Assembly (NCBI RefSeq): GCF_947179515.1
Contig: NC_067480.1
Span: 15,453,877-15,517,876, forward strand
Length of the DNA stretch: 64,000 bases
Source of the DNA: Apodemus sylvaticus
Taxonomy: Eukaryota > Chordata > Mammalia > Rodentia > Muridae
Reading direction: 5' to 3'
Part shown: positions 36,871-50,500 of the stretch, one piece after another
Layout of the letters: each line of letters begins with the position of its first letter
Numbering within the stretch: position 1 is the stretch's first letter
Notes under the pieces: generated by a model
Seen by the model: the letters and a program-made list of their open reading frames with translations, nothing else
The model's database searches: none
What the model was told of the DNA's origin: nothing
Made by a program: the position numbers and the translations under genes

Positions 36871-37794
36871 AATTTTGAATTCTTAGCACAACTCATATAT
36901 AGTGAGAGGACACTGGATTTATTTCTGAATATCTGCTGTTTTTCTCTTGTTTTCCAGGTCAAAATCTAAAAACAAGAAACAGAAAGAAAATATTCATGGA
37001 GAAAATGAATCTAATCAGTCATGTTGATGTACTGTATTTACCCAGTGAGAAACATTGATACACTAAGCAGAAACAAATGTTATACAAAGAATCATCAAAC
37101 TACTGGGCTTTGAAGTCAACATTATTTACATAGCCAGTCTGTAAAGCTCTGACTAATGACTTAACAATAGCACACAGCTGGGAGAAGAGTGGGGTTTAGA
37201 AAGTTAAATTCGCTCACAAAAATGAGAAGCCAATATATGCTGGCAAAACCAATTAATCAAAACCTAATCTTACACCACTAGTATATAATAATGTAAAGGC
37301 AAATGTCTGGAGAAAAGTTAGAGGACTTGGAATTGTCTTTGAAAACTTGACTCAGAGCAGGGTGAGGCAGGGAATGATCTGATGGGACAGAGTCTCTGTA
37401 TTGGACAAATTAATGGCATACACCGTTTTGTCATGGACAATGATTGCTTCTGATTGTGTGGTTCCATACCAGATTATAAATTCCTTTCTAAATGAAAACA
37501 GACTTTTTATATTCATATGCTCATCAATTAGCATAGTTATATACCTATAATGAATATTCACTTAATTTATTTTTTTAAAGCCTGTTCTTGAAATACCATG
37601 GGAATAGTAATTCCAATTATGGTATTATTGACCTTTAAAGTAAAGGTGACCATTAAGATAAAGTCCAAGGACATTGTGTGTTTAAAAAGGCCACTTTTAT
37701 ATTTAGCACAGGAAGATCACTGTGTTTTTGTAATCTATTGTTTGGTAGGAATTTCAGATCCTAGATGAAGCAACCCTTCCCACATTATACTTGA
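36871..37794. other. Intergenic DNA, nothing recognised
   Basis: AT-rich, no exon supported. Confidence 0.55.
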
Positions 37795-38150
37795 TGTGGT
37801 GGTTTGAATGGAAATGTCCTTCACTGGCAATGCTCAGTCTCCAGTTAGTAGAACTGTTTGGGAAGGATTAGGGGGCATGGTCTTGTTGGAGGAGGTGTGT
37901 CATAGGCTTTGAGGTTTTGGAAGGTCTATAACAGACACTGTCTGTCTCTGTCTCTATATCTCTGTCCCTCCCTCCCTCCCTTCCGCCCACCCCTCTCTCT
38001 GCTGTACAATGCCTGCCTGCCTCCATGATCCCTTCCATGATGATCATGGACTTAACCACTAAAGCTATAATTAAGCCCCTGAGTTAAATGATTTTTTTGC
38101 TTAGAATTGCCTTGGTTCATGGTATCTCTTCATAGCCAATCAGACTAGGC
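37795..38150 (+). repeat. Mouse interspersed repeat (GTGGTTTGAATG family)
   Basis: GTGGTTTGAATGGAAATGTC, GGCATGGTCTTGTTGGAGG, AGGTGTGTCATAGGCTTTG, CCATGATGATCATGGACTT, GAATTGCCTTGGTTCATGG: recognised as a common mouse repeat, with a CT-rich patch in the middle. Family name uncertain. Confidence 0.65.
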
Positions 38151-40580
38151 CACTGCATCACACATGGTTGGAATACTGAACACACCATGAACACCAAAAC
38201 TGTATATTTGCATTTAGGTTATAGGAACATACTGCCTACAATGACTAGCCCAGGATATATTTGTTGTTGGTGGTGTAGTGGAAATATTTCCATACCTGTG
38301 ATTTATTTGAGCTAATATAAATACTAGTTTGCACTCATGATACCCAGAACTATGCATATTCTATGTAATAATGGGAAGCAATCATCTAAATAAATTCCAT
38401 TCTGTCCTGCTGATAATTCTCAGAACGGTGCTCAGAACAGCACTGAGGAACAAGTGATAACGGGGATGGGAACCATCCACTTTCTGGTTGTGTTCTTTAA
38501 GCCAGTATTCGAAACCATGCTAGCCATGGTGACAGAGGGAGGCAGTGATTAAAGTACCAGAAACATTCCAGAATTCTAAGGAAGAGGGAACAGAAAAGAA
38601 AGCCATATGAACGCTGATGCTACAGAACTGGGTCAGATAAGAAAATTAAGACCTGGCAGAGTGTGGAGCTGAAAGGGTTTCCCAGGTAAATGGGGAGGCC
38701 AGAGAAAAAAACTGAGGTTTGCTTTCTCCACATGCCTGGAGAGACTCAGAAAATGTGCCACCAAACATCACCACCGCCAAACAGCACACATCCATTTGTG
38801 GTTGGTGCTTTACTCTCTGGCCAAGCCTGCACGCCTGTGTAGCTGTTTGCGTCTAACTCCAAACCAGATGCTTTCCTTTCTTGTCGAAGTTTTGAAAGGG
38901 TTCCATGTTTTTCTTGAGTCTTCAATCTATCCATTTTAACTTTTCAAACTGCGTTTCTCCAGGTTGTGAAGCGGGTTGTGTCTGTTACACAGCAGGACCG
39001 CACGGCTTCCCCGCTCTTGGGGAATTTTCCAGGTGCGCATGGCAAGTGACTGAGAAAATGTTTCTGCATGTTCTGAAGCATGCAAGTCTCCTGTTTTCAA
39101 CATGGGAAGGAACTACAAGTCAGCGTTTTTGTGCGGAGTGAAAAGGCAAACGTTAAATCGTATGCCTTCTGATTTCTCTCCCGAGAGCAAGAAGGCTTTT
39201 TTTCCCCTTGGCAATGTAATTGTGCATCATCCTGCTCAATCCATCCTTGCTTTCTCTTTCCCTCCTTTCTTTCTGTCAAGTTATTCAGCCACCCTCTTCT
39301 CTTGAGCACTGACTTGCTTTTAAAAGCAGCAAAAACGTTTCCAGAAGACATTTTCTTTTTTTTTCTTCAAAAAACAACCATTACAACAACAACAACAAAA
39401 AACCCTTTTCATATAGCGAAATAAAGCACCACCCACAGAATGACAATGCCAGGGCCTGCTGCCTCACCCAGTCACATCTTTATAAGAGCATTAAGATGGG
39501 GGAGGGGGCGCCTAAACCATGCTTCCATCATCCCCCAGGGTGACACAACACGGGGGGTGCACACATGCCTCTTTGCTAAACAGTAAACATGGAGATTTTC
39601 AAGGGCTTTTCTTCTTCCCTCCAATACTGTTCTGAGATTACATTGTTTCATTTGAAGGATTTTTTTTTAAAAAAAAAAAATAGGGAAATTCTAGAGTAAC
39701 CTTGATCTTTGGGGTTGGGGGAGGCAGATCTATTAGATTGTCGCTACAGTCTGTTCCCTTGGCAACACATACATCCACAATAAGAGTTTCAGAAGTGAGG
39801 AGTGCATCCTTGGCTCCACGAACTGTTGAAATGCCGCCCAAACCAGAGGTCTGGCTGACATTTGTACAATATATAAAACCCCTAATAGAACAGAAGACTC
39901 AAACAGCGTCTCAGATTTTAACAGTGCACTAAAGGGCATTTTATTTGATTCTGCCTACAGCCTACTCTAGGTGGGGCTGTCGTTCATCAAAATTTGTTAT
40001 GAGGGTGGAAAAAAAGGATGCCTAGTTGAAATATGGACCAAAAAAATATCAGTTTTCAATAATAAACAAATGTCAGATACAAAAACAGAAACAAAAACTA
40101 TCCTCAAAGACAATTAAAAGGAGTTTTCCTTGGTCCTGAGGAGCTGGGGCTGCTAAGTGAAGTTCAGATCGGAAGGTGCACGAGAGGGGAATACCAGCTC
40201 GTTGTCTAAATAATGGAGGTGGGATGGGAGTATGCAATGGAGCACTTCCGGTCACCACACGGTACCAGATGCAAGCCTGGGGTGGAGGAAACACCAGGAA
40301 CCACTCACCTGCAAGGACACAACTGAGAAACACGTCCTTGGGAAAACTTATCAGTGTGTGAATGTGACAGAAGAGAATTCCATTAATCTGAATGTGAGAA
40401 CTGTTAGAAGAATGTGCAAAATGACATAGCTTTGAGAACTCAAGAGAATGCTGAATTTCAGAGGGTAACCTTCCAGGAATTTGAAGACACCAAAAAATTT
40501 TGTATAGGTTTTTTTCTTACTTGCTGTATGCTGTAATTCTAAAAATTACAGAAACGTATTTTATTTTCCAACATAGAAAG
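38151..40580. other. Repeat-poor intergenic block
   Basis: About 2.4 kb with hardly any recognisable repeats, unlike the rest of the intergenic DNA. Sub-blocks 38740-39330 and 39690-40420 are of moderate GC content. Short open frames on both strands show no family resemblance. Could be conserved non-coding (enhancer) DNA, unproven. Confidence 0.45.
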
Positions 40581-40587
40581 AAGTGAC

Positions 40588-40706
40588 AGTCCAGGGGCAG
40601 TGACGCACACCTTTAACCCTAGCATCCAAGATGTTGAAATGGGAGGGTCATGAGTTCCAACACCACACTGGTCTACCCGATGACACCCTGTGTATAAAAA
40701 AATGAA
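40588..40706 (+). repeat. Degraded B1-like SINE
   Basis: AGTCCAGGGGCAGTGACG, CACACCTTTAACCCTAGCAT and CACACTGGTCTACCCGATG follow the B1 layout with many changes. Confidence 0.55.
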
Positions 40707-42082
40707 CAACAAACATCTTGAGATCCAATACATCTGAGAAACATGGGATCACCACCTGCATAACACAGCCTACTGTTTGGTGTTAACGACTGATAAGTAG
40801 CTCTTCTGTAAAATAGCAAAAAACATACATTAATAAGAGCTTTATCACTATTATTGCATATTATCTCTAATAGGTCTTATGTGCTATTTATAGTTGTGTG
40901 TGTAATGTTTTTATGCAGCTGGCAGCTCAGTAGGTTTGTTTATATCAGAACTGTAAGAAAACATGAGTAAAGTCCTGTGTGGGATCATTGGGTGTGCGAA
41001 TGTTTCAGGCCCTTTACGATTTCATGGGTCTACCTGTCATACATGTGCCAGGCTGTGGAGCAAAACACTATTATGCTATACATGCCTTACAGCCATGCCC
41101 AACAGAAAGCAGCAGCCAGCATGTAGCTGAGGCAGAGCGGGGGGGGGGGGGGGGGGGGGGGGGGGAGAGGCTCTAGAACTGAACATCCCTGCAGCTCTGA
41201 TCCCTCACTGACTCAAAGAAAATCAAAGCTGTCAGATCACCCAGGCTCACAATCCTTTCACAAGGAGCTTCACTTTAAGAGGGAGGATTGTGTTGGCTCC
41301 AACTGGTATCCCACAAACTGTACAGAGGAGATTAAAAGACATGTACTACACGAGGATAAGTAGTAATTGAGAATGAAGGTGCAGGGCTTATACAAAATCA
41401 CTCCAAGAAATGGAAGAGGCAACGAACAGGAGGAATGGTTGCATTTATTCTGTGGAGGAAAACCAACTTTGGCAAAGGAAACTGATCCTCTGAACGCATG
41501 GAAACTGTGACCAGATATGCAGTTATACACCACAGTATGTAAGACAATGAAGGGTGCGTGCAGACTGAGGTAAAGCACAAACACCACAAAAAGAACTGCA
41601 GCATCAGCCAAGCTCCTAAAAGAAATGGAAAGAAGAAAATAAAGGCGCGGTGGCAGCCAGCCTGTGTAAGAAAGAGTGGATGAAGGAAAAGGGCAAAGGG
41701 CGACAGGGTGGAATAATTTCATCATCTTGATTAACCAGGGGCTGGGGCACCACACTTCAAGTGCTAGGCTTACGTGTGGGCGCAGAGGTCAGTAACAGAA
41801 GCGGCAAGAAGACAACAGACTATCACAGCAGCTGCAGAGGAGTGCAGGCACAGCGGTTGGATTCTGGTTACAGCAGTGAGGCCACAGACAGGGTATGGAT
41901 GGCATGCGTAGCTCGGTTTGCAGTTAAGATGACAGCCGTTAGTGGAATAAGCCAACAGCAGCAAACATGGCGCATAGACATGGCTGGTACTCATTCACCC
42001 ATTACCCGTCCCCTTCCCATTCCTATCAGAATATTATTTGGGTTATGTTCTCCTCTCCTATGAAGGATAGTATGTGCTACAG
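40707..42082. other. Intergenic DNA with a 27-G homopolymer
   Basis: No exon recognised. Contains 27 consecutive G at 41139-41165. Other open frames here lack family resemblance. Confidence 0.55.
41139..41165 (+). repeat. 27-nt poly-G run
   Basis: An uninterrupted G homopolymer, with G-quadruplex potential and likely length instability or assembly uncertainty. Confidence 0.97.
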
Positions 42083-42190
42083 CAGTTGTTTCTAACTAGG
42101 GCATAGCTGATAACATGTATACCTTTTTGACTGACAATCTTGCGGGTGCTACTGGCATGTAGGGTACAGAATAGGGTGAGTCAGCTCCAG
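42083..42190 (+). mobile_element. MER5A-like hAT (Charlie) DNA transposon remnant
   Basis: GTTGTTTCTAACTAGGGCAT and GCGGGTGCTACTGGCATGTA match the spacing of a MER5A element (GGTTCTCAACC... GGGTGCTACTGGCATCTAG). An old mammalian relic. Confidence 0.6.
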
Positions 42191-44039
42191 CTCCAGCAAG
42201 CCCTATGCGATCCTACGGTCTTACTCATGGAGAATCAGTCGTGGTATATAATAAACTTCAAGAGGGAATGCTGACACTCAGAGCACAGCAATCTGTGCAT
42301 GGAGTTGCAGTCAGTCCGTCGGGAGCCTCTGCGATGGTCCCACAGCCAGTGTTACCCCAGCCCGGCGCTCTATTTACTACAGGGCCTTCACTCAGGCTTT
42401 CTCCTCTCAAGCTGCTTTCTCCCACTGCAGGGCACAAGGCGGTACGTAAGACACTGTTCACTGCACATCAGTGAACTTTTCCAGCCTGGATAGCAACGGA
42501 TCGCCCCTCCTAATGCCTGTCCACCGGAGGGAGGTGGGATGGGAGCCTAGCGCACTCTACTTCGTGACTCCTTCATCTTGGGTCCTTGCCTCAATTTCTC
42601 CCAGATGTTCCTCAGTAACTTTAAACATAGATCAATTATCTAGTTCAAAGTGTCAAGGCCGAGGCCTCTGATGGACCTACCAGTCATAAGCTCCAGACTC
42701 ATGGAATTTTCCATGAATGCTATTGACATGGGGGTGTTGTTCTGACTATAATAAACGAATGGCTATTTCATCACTGGTGTGGAGTTGCCAGCCATTTTTG
42801 CTAGGCTAGTTATGAACAAGGAAGGATGTAGCCCTAATTGCCACTGAAAGCCACCGCATGAGCATGAGGAGAAATTCTGCTGAGATATAAAGTTTGTGTT
42901 GTGTCAACGGAGAGAGCAAAACCAGCGAGGTCACTGGTGACATAATTGCAGATAGCAAGATGGCAGGAGTCAATTCTGCTTTTAGACCTTAAGAAATGTA
43001 TAATGACTGTTCTAACTAACAGCTTAAGCCCGTTTTAATTGGTAATTTCTTCTCCACAATGAAAATTTATGGTTTCAGAGATGATGAAAAGTTTAAAGAC
43101 AACAGTACCAGAAAGTATTGCCTCCAAAGATACATTACAGATACATGGACTATACAGACCTCTTGCAAGAGATCATTATATTAGTTTTAAAGCAAAGCCC
43201 ATTGTAAGTTATATGCAAGCTCCTAAAAAGGAGCACAATTAATAGGACACATTAATACAAACAAAATCACAGGCCATAAACTTGCCACATAACTAATTAA
43301 GTGTTCAAAGCATGCAATAAGGTAAAATGATATTATAGGATAAAGGTGAAGTTTAAAATGGCCATAAATAATTTATAAGTGCTAGGAAACAGCCACAAAG
43401 AAAGAGTAAGGTACAACCAGAGATTAAAAGGATGGGGAGAAATTCCTAAGTGGAGATTTTAATTTTGCTATTTCTATCCATAACACAGTACAAAGGTCAC
43501 AGGGAAAGCAACTAGTGGATCTCAATTATTTATATATATGTATACACACACATACACGCACAATAATTCATTAATATATATATATATAATATACATTAAG
43601 GAATGTATTTTATAGAGTAGTTTATATTCTAAAGAGAGAAATTGGATCTTACACAAACATAAATAGAAATATGATGGGAGTTTGGGATGGTAATATTTTG
43701 GGGCCTAGCTTTCTAGAAAACAGGAAAACAGAGCTATAAATCTCAGTGGGTCTGGCAGCAGAGGGGCTAGAGCTGGAGCTGCTGCAGTAGGGGTCCCAGC
43801 ACCCACAAAATAAGAATAGGGCACTCCATGCTGTTCAGACAATAAGAAGAAAATGATGTGAATAAAGCAGCTTGTCAAGTTCACAGAACCTTCTACAGAC
43901 ACTTGACCATCAAACAAGTGAAATCTTGGTTCTACTCTAGCATGAAACTACATTAACAGTAGGCAGTAAGAACTGTGGAGAAACCTGGATGGTCCCAAGC
44001 AAAACACTTTCTTGCGGAAAAAAAAAATTAAAAACATGA
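42191..44039. other. Intergenic DNA, little recognised
   Basis: Contains short TA/CA-rich runs at about 43530-43590. Otherwise no supportable repeat or exon. Confidence 0.55.
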
Positions 44040-45260
44040 AAATTCCACAGCGGAGTATTGTATTTACATTTCCTCTCCCTCCCCTCAACTCCTCCCATGT
44101 CCTCAAAATTCCCTCAAATCCATGACCTCTCCACGATTGTCCCATGCTTTTGTCCATCTACCCATTGGTTGAACTTGCTATGTCCAGTTAGTACTGCTTG
44201 TATATACATGTATTTTGAACCTGGATAAGGAGGCTCATCACTGGAGAACATTTGTTCTCTAAGTACCCAATGGTTGCCTGTGGCCCTTTGAGGGGTGAGG
44301 CCTTGTGAAATTTCCCCCATCCATGTTGGCATGGCAATGGAGGTACTCATTATTCCAGTCTCATTTAGGCTGCCATACTGCTGAAACTCCACATGTGCAA
44401 CTTCCCCGTCGGGCTTCCTGCTCTTCCAATCGTTCTGCCCTCTCTTCTGCAAGTCCCCTCAACCTCAGGCAAGTAGGGTTTGCATCATAGACTTATTAAT
44501 TGGCATGTGGCACTCCACAATCAGTTGTTCTCTACATTATGACCAATTGTAGATTTCTGTAACAATCTCCAGCTACTACAAGAAGAATCTGCTGAGGTAA
44601 GAGAGCTATACTTATCTGTTGGAGAAAGGATAAATACTTAGAATGTGTTTATAAATTGTACTTGTTGTAAGAAAGTGGCAGTAATTGGTTATCTTCTGGG
44701 GTCCATGACGTCTGCAGCCACAAGTAGGCAACTTGGTTCACAGTACTAGGCAGGACTTCCCTTCCAGTGAGTGGGGCCCTCAAGTCCAATTACACAGCTA
44801 TTGGTTTCTCCCAAGATAAAAGTACTACTATTGGCCCCCATTGGGAATATCTTGCTGGTCTAGTCACTGTTGTGATTCATGGGTTTATAGCTGGTTAGGA
44901 TTAACATCTTATCTTGGCAGCTTGCATAGGACCTTTGGATAAATTATTACCACTAGTCCCCAGGGTGATTCCAAAATGTGTGGTGTCTTCAGCAATAGGA
45001 CCTTCAGATTCTGGGAGGTAACCCAGGGCAACAGCAACATCCTGGGATGCTTTGGGGGATCCCTTGGTCTACTCCAACCAACAACTTAAGCCCTGCCTCC
45101 AGTTAAGGGCTCCCAACAGCCCTGAGTCAGATTTCCTTCATGGCTGTCACCTGTCATGTTTCTGCACTATACAAACATTGGGCACAGTGTCATGTGCTCT
45201 GCCAGGTTACAGTTTCCTTTCTGCCTCGATTTCCTGTTCATGGTTTAGTGTCCAGCACAC
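44040..45260. repeat. Probable old rodent L1/LTR-derived sequence
   Basis: Text such as GTATTGTATTTACATTTCC, CAATGGTTGCCTGTGG, CTTGCTGGTCTAGTCACTG and GTGGTGTCTTCAGCAATAGG resembles sequence found repeatedly in rodent L1-associated elements. Identification is tentative. Confidence 0.35.
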
Positions 45261-45621
45261 TTTTTCATGTAAGATTGCTGTGATGCCCTCTCACGTTTGT
45301 CAGTCGTTCAGAATGGACTATGGACCTCATTAAAAGCAGATCAGCATGGCCTGCCAACAGGCCATTAGGCCTGAGATATAGGATTCCTAAGGGTAAAGGA
45401 ATGAATGATAAACTATAAAGACTAACAGTTCAGGGTGACTTGACAATTCCTCAAGCTTGGCTTCCTTAAATTTATTTTTCTTGCTGGCTGGAAAACTGGG
45501 CAGCAAAAAATAAAACCAAACCAAACCAAACCCCAAAATAAACAAAAATCACGTTTTAGCACTTAAAAACTCTCATACCCCACATCTCTTGAGTACTGTT
45601 AGAAACAGCTTTCAGACAAGC

Positions 45622-47484
45622 TCCCATAAACGGTGGTGACTTTATTTTGCTGTTACGAAATTGACTCTCTGATAGTGTGTTTTGAAAAATAATTCTAAGA
45701 TTCTTGCAAAGAGATGAGACTACGAAGCAATGGCATTTGATTTGGGTGAATAGGGTAAAGCCACAATTACTGAATAATACGGAGGAAAATGAGTGCTAAC
45801 ATACTTCACAGGCGGCGGACAATGCCCTGCTATGTGTGTGCTCACTCAAGAGTTTTAATGTGAAACGCTGCTGTGTATTTTCTATTTTGAAACATAAAAG
45901 ACAGAACACAAATAAAATGCTTTATATTCAAGTCATTCGTATTCTAAAAAGAATTTTAATTCATTCCACTTAAAAAATAAAAGTCTCCTCATCCCCCATA
46001 ATGAGTACATTAACCACATATTCACATAAAGAAAATGTACATACATTCAATTGTTTACAAGATTTATCACCATATAATCCATTTACATTCAAGGGAAGTA
46101 TATGAACTTATTTATTTGTATATATTTGGAACTTCTGTATCTCATCCCTTTTTAAACAACCAAGATAATATAATATGCCTATTCTCTAGAAGTCAGTTCA
46201 TATAAGATGATTTAAGGTTATAAGTCTCTTTTGAAGAATTACAATAACTATACAAGGGTCTAGTACTTCTTCTAAACATAAGGTTGAAGCTACAGCTTAC
46301 TACCTTAGGTTACATCATATCCAATGTTTGAGATTTTTATTTAGGCTGTTTAGTTTGTGAGTAATTTCAAATGTTTCAAGCAATCATTTGTGCATCAAGG
46401 AGAAAAAGCACCAAGGAGAATGATGTCCTTTTTTAAAATGTTAGATGAAATTACAATAGTCATTTCAATCTTTTTTCCAAACTTCATCATTTGTAAACAC
46501 CATTTACTCACTACGACGAATGTTCTATCTTTTGAGTTTTCTTGGTGAAATCAACAAATACACTGGACATAAGAATGAAAGCACAAGAAATATATCATGG
46601 ATGACACTAACAGCAGAACTCCCATTTTAGACCTGAGTCCATAAGTCTCAAGAAAAACTCAGAAAATCAAGTTTAAGATTTACAAATTTAGCAGTTATAG
46701 TTCATAAAAAAAAAAAAAAAACCAACTCTAAAAATGCCTCTCTTGCTAATACAGAAAAAAATTTTTCTTGTGAACCAAGAATTTTTTCTTGATGGTAAAG
46801 AAATGTATAAAGAAAATATTTTCTACAGATTAACTTGTAAATTTATGTGTATAAATGTATAGTTCTCCCACCTGCATTTGAATATTCTAAATAATTCACA
46901 ATAAAAAATTCAAAGCACAAATTGAAAAAATAATTCATGGTCTATATAATCCAGTCAATAAATATTGCAGCATATGTTACTGTAACAATAACAAAAAAAT
47001 TCTAATGTAAATGGTCAATGAGATCTCTTTGGAAATGTACTTTTTAAAAAAGTCATCAACACATGAGTGATCGTGTCTGTCCAATCTCACTAAGTGCAAT
47101 CCTGTAGAAATGCAGGTGTGTAGAGAGGCACCTGAAGAGAGTGCACTTTGGTACCAGTCAGCCGGATTTCTGTGTCCTTTGTCTCTGCCACAGGCACATG
47201 GGAATCATCACAGTGACAGTGACAGCAGTTTTCATGAGTTTTGTTACACAAAGCGGACAGACATTATTTGAACATTTCTAGATGCTGCCAAAGCTCCTTG
47301 CCTGGATAAAACCAGAAGGTCCTCTAGCTTCCGAGGTGTTTAAAGAAATATACAGATGTATAAAGCAAAGCATGATAAAACATGAACCGCTGGCTCCAAC
47401 TGGATTCAGTCAAGGTTTCTTAGACATCCTTGGCTAAGCAACAAGTCCCTTTCTAACATGGGAACTTCCGGTTCTGGTGTGTGC
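45622..47484 (-). other. Ppip5k2: Ppip5k2 3' UTR (end uncertain)
   Basis: The sequence downstream of the stop codon is AT-rich and free of recognisable SINEs or L1, unlike its surroundings, which fits a long 3' UTR. Minus-strand AATAAA signals lie at 46336-46341, 46111-46116 and 45641-45646. The last is followed by T/G-rich sequence, so cleavage near 45620-45630 is my best guess. Usage of the nearer signals is equally possible. No transcript evidence is available here. Confidence 0.45.
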
Positions 47485-47597
47485 TCATCTTTTCTTCCCA
47501 GTGCTTTTCTTGGGTTCGTGCCCCTCAGTTTTGCTACTTAAGCTCTTCTTCCGAGATGAGGTATGGGGAGCCATTGCCAGAGATGGTCCGCCAGCTG
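47485..47597 (-). CDS. Ppip5k2: Ppip5k2 last coding exon with stop codon
   Basis: The acceptor is gtttgcatag. The exon encodes a split Ala codon, then [30 protein letters not shown] and STGKKR, then TGA at 47485-47487. A Lys-rich basic C-terminus is expected for PPIP5K2. The same exon continues into the 3' UTR on the minus strand. The overlapping plus-strand open frame here has no family resemblance and is an antisense shadow. Confidence 0.95.
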
Positions 47598-50500
47598 CTA
47601 TGCAAACAGAAGAGAGAACCAGTGCCGTTGGCATTTGCACACGTCATCAGGGTTAAGAGAATGGTGGTGGGTGATGTGGCTGTGTGTTACAGTTGTGATA
47701 AAACATCAGAGGCTTTCAATATGACACTAACCTTTCAGAAGTCAACACAAATAGAGAAAAGTAACGACAAACAGGCTGGGTTTCTAACCCCAGCTTTACA
47801 GTTCACTCTGTATTCTTCATGGGAAACACTCACTTATCATTATGAGTGCAATCCAGTCTACTAATCTCATTCATACTTGGGGACAGGCCTTTGACCTTAG
47901 CTCCACATTCAGAAATCCAACTGCCCATTAAAACTGTTCCTACTTCCATTTAACAGGAAATATAAACTGGTTAAAACTGGCTATCATTTCCTCTCTAGGA
48001 ACCATATCCTCTTATGTCTTCCCCATCTCATTACCATGCAAAGGTGGAAGGCTGGAGGGCCAGAAGCACTTCCTCTCAACTCAGAACCAACATCACAGTC
48101 AGGCCTAGCCAAAGAGCTAATCTGAATGTAGTTACCCCTCTACTATACAGGCACATGTCTGTCAGGCTGACATTTCTTCATATGACACACAATCACTCAG
48201 CCACAGACAGGAAGAACAACCTTAACAACGGCGAATCAGGACAACAGAAAGTGACAGTTACTGGAGCAGAATCAACATGTGTAAGGAGAAAGCAGTGCAG
48301 GGTGGTCCCCCTTCGCTCCTTCCTAACAGCTTGTATCTGAGAACCTTTCTCAAGGTCCATCACAGAACTTGGCTAAATCTCCAGCACTGCAGTGAGTCTT
48401 ACTAGTATAAAGAAACAGATGACAAGTGCAGCTGACAGAAAGGGCCAGACTGTAATCCACACATGAACTGTGATTAGGACACTGCATGCACAGACAGCCT
48501 CAGGTAGCGCAGAGAATACATGATCTGTCAGCTACTTCAAGGGATATCATTTTACAATCTGAGTTTGGCAAATTTAACTCTTTATTTTTATAATAAAGCA
48601 ATATTCTTTGGAGAGTTATTATTGAAATACCAGACTCTAAAGCTTCTATAACATACTATTTATAATGTCTAGGATTTAATTTAAAAGTTACTTAATACAC
48701 AAGATTAATGTATGGTATTATACATATTTAATATATAGTAAGGGACAGAAAAACATCTTTCTTATAAAAGAGAAAACCTACCCAGAGTAATCAGAAAATA
48801 AATAATTTAAAAACAATTTTTAAAGCAGCAACTTCATGATCTATGGTGAAATAAATCATTATGTTCATAATGAATAAAAAACTTTTAAGTCTCTAAAGAA
48901 AAACTAAGATGAATCAAATAGAAAGCTTCAAATTCAAGGATAAAATAAAAGACCTGAAATAAAGTGGGTTCTATTTAGAAGCTACTTGATTGGATCTTTG
49001 TATGGTTTTGTTATCAGCGTAATTGTGGCTTCGTAGAAGGAATTGGGTAGTGTTCCTTCTGTTTCTATTTTGTGGAATAGTTTGAAGAGTATTGGTGTTA
49101 ACTCTTCTTTGAAGCTACAGAGGAGGAAGCGTCAATGAGGATCACTGCACGACTACAAAGGAGGAGGGAGCGGGGAGGAGGGCGAAGAACAGAGGCAGCC
49201 ACAGTCACAGCTGAAAGTCAGGGGCACGCAGGGCACAGGCACAGGCACAGGCAGAGAAAACTCAAAGTGTGCTGCAAACATGGGACATACGAACAGTGGG
49301 GACCAGGCGAGACGGAACATCAGTGGTACCGCCAGGCAAGGAGTCCTTCCTATCCAGAATTCGGTAGTAAAATTAAGTTGCAAAAACAGACAAAGACCTT
49401 TCTGTCATGAGAAAATGACTGTGCTGTCAACAGACTATGTTGTCAATAGTAAAACATTTTAGGCTTAAGGCAAAGAAAACTGGATAAAACCACAGACTTT
49501 GTGAGGAATGACAAACATTGGGAGAAAAAAGCGAACCTGGGTAAAGTGTAGGGCCTCACCCCCCTGTCCCCACTTCATTTCGGTAAGGTAAACATAATTA
49601 TTTAATGCAAGGATCACAGTCCTATATTTTACTGTTTATGTCAGGAATGGAATTAACACATGCACACAGGTGACGATGGGGAAAGGATGGAGGTAAAGAC
49701 GAGGTTAAAGAAGCCAAAAGCATCCTGTGCATTGTTTTGGATGATACACGATTAGACCATGAGATGCTAAGAACATGTATTTACGGCAGTCAATAAAATA
49801 CAATAAAAGAAAAACCCAAAAGGGATTATCTAAGTGAAATTCTATAGTATAACAGAATAAGCATGATGGAAAGGAAAAGTCAAAACCAAAAAACCAACAA
49901 ATAAAGAAGGCCTGTCACTAATTACAGTGAGTCGGTGGAAACCAAGAGGAGATGTCATTCAACAGAGCAAGCAGAGTCCCGAGTAGAAGACAGTCTTTTG
50001 AAAGTCCAAAAACCGGGAACAAAAAGGCAGAAGGCAACGGCTCGTGCCCGAGACACTAAGACAGCTATGAAGAACGAGCAGCGCTGACATCTCATGATAA
50101 AGCGAGTGATTCTCTGACAATTCTGCCATAGAAATAAAACCTAAAATCCATTCACCAAGGACTTCAGGTGGAAATGAAAATCCTGTGGAACATATTGAGA
50201 GAACACGGAAGGAGAACTAGCTCTCAGGTGCTTAGGAAAAAGGACGCCCTGAATGCACACTACAGAGCAAAGCCTTCTTGTACGTGATACAGGAACGCAC
50301 ACATCTGAGTGTTGCCCACTGTGTTCCCATGGTTGTGTGTGTGTCATGAACACACACCATTCACCTGAGGAATGCAAGAGGGCCACAGATCACATTCAAC
50401 ACCATTTTAAGTCTGTTACTTAAAAATGTTCACGCCATGCATTTATGGATAATTAATGGGTAAAGATTAGCCATGGGCCCTGCCATCCCAGGAGCATGCA

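Noticed and set aside
39702..39939. Overlapping open frames on both strands in a repeat-poor block, considered as a processed pseudogene
   Set aside because: No recognisable parent protein, no poly-A tail or target duplication found.
47481..47864. 127-codon plus-strand open frame
   Set aside because: Antisense to the last Ppip5k2 exon and intron. No family resemblance or splice or promoter context.
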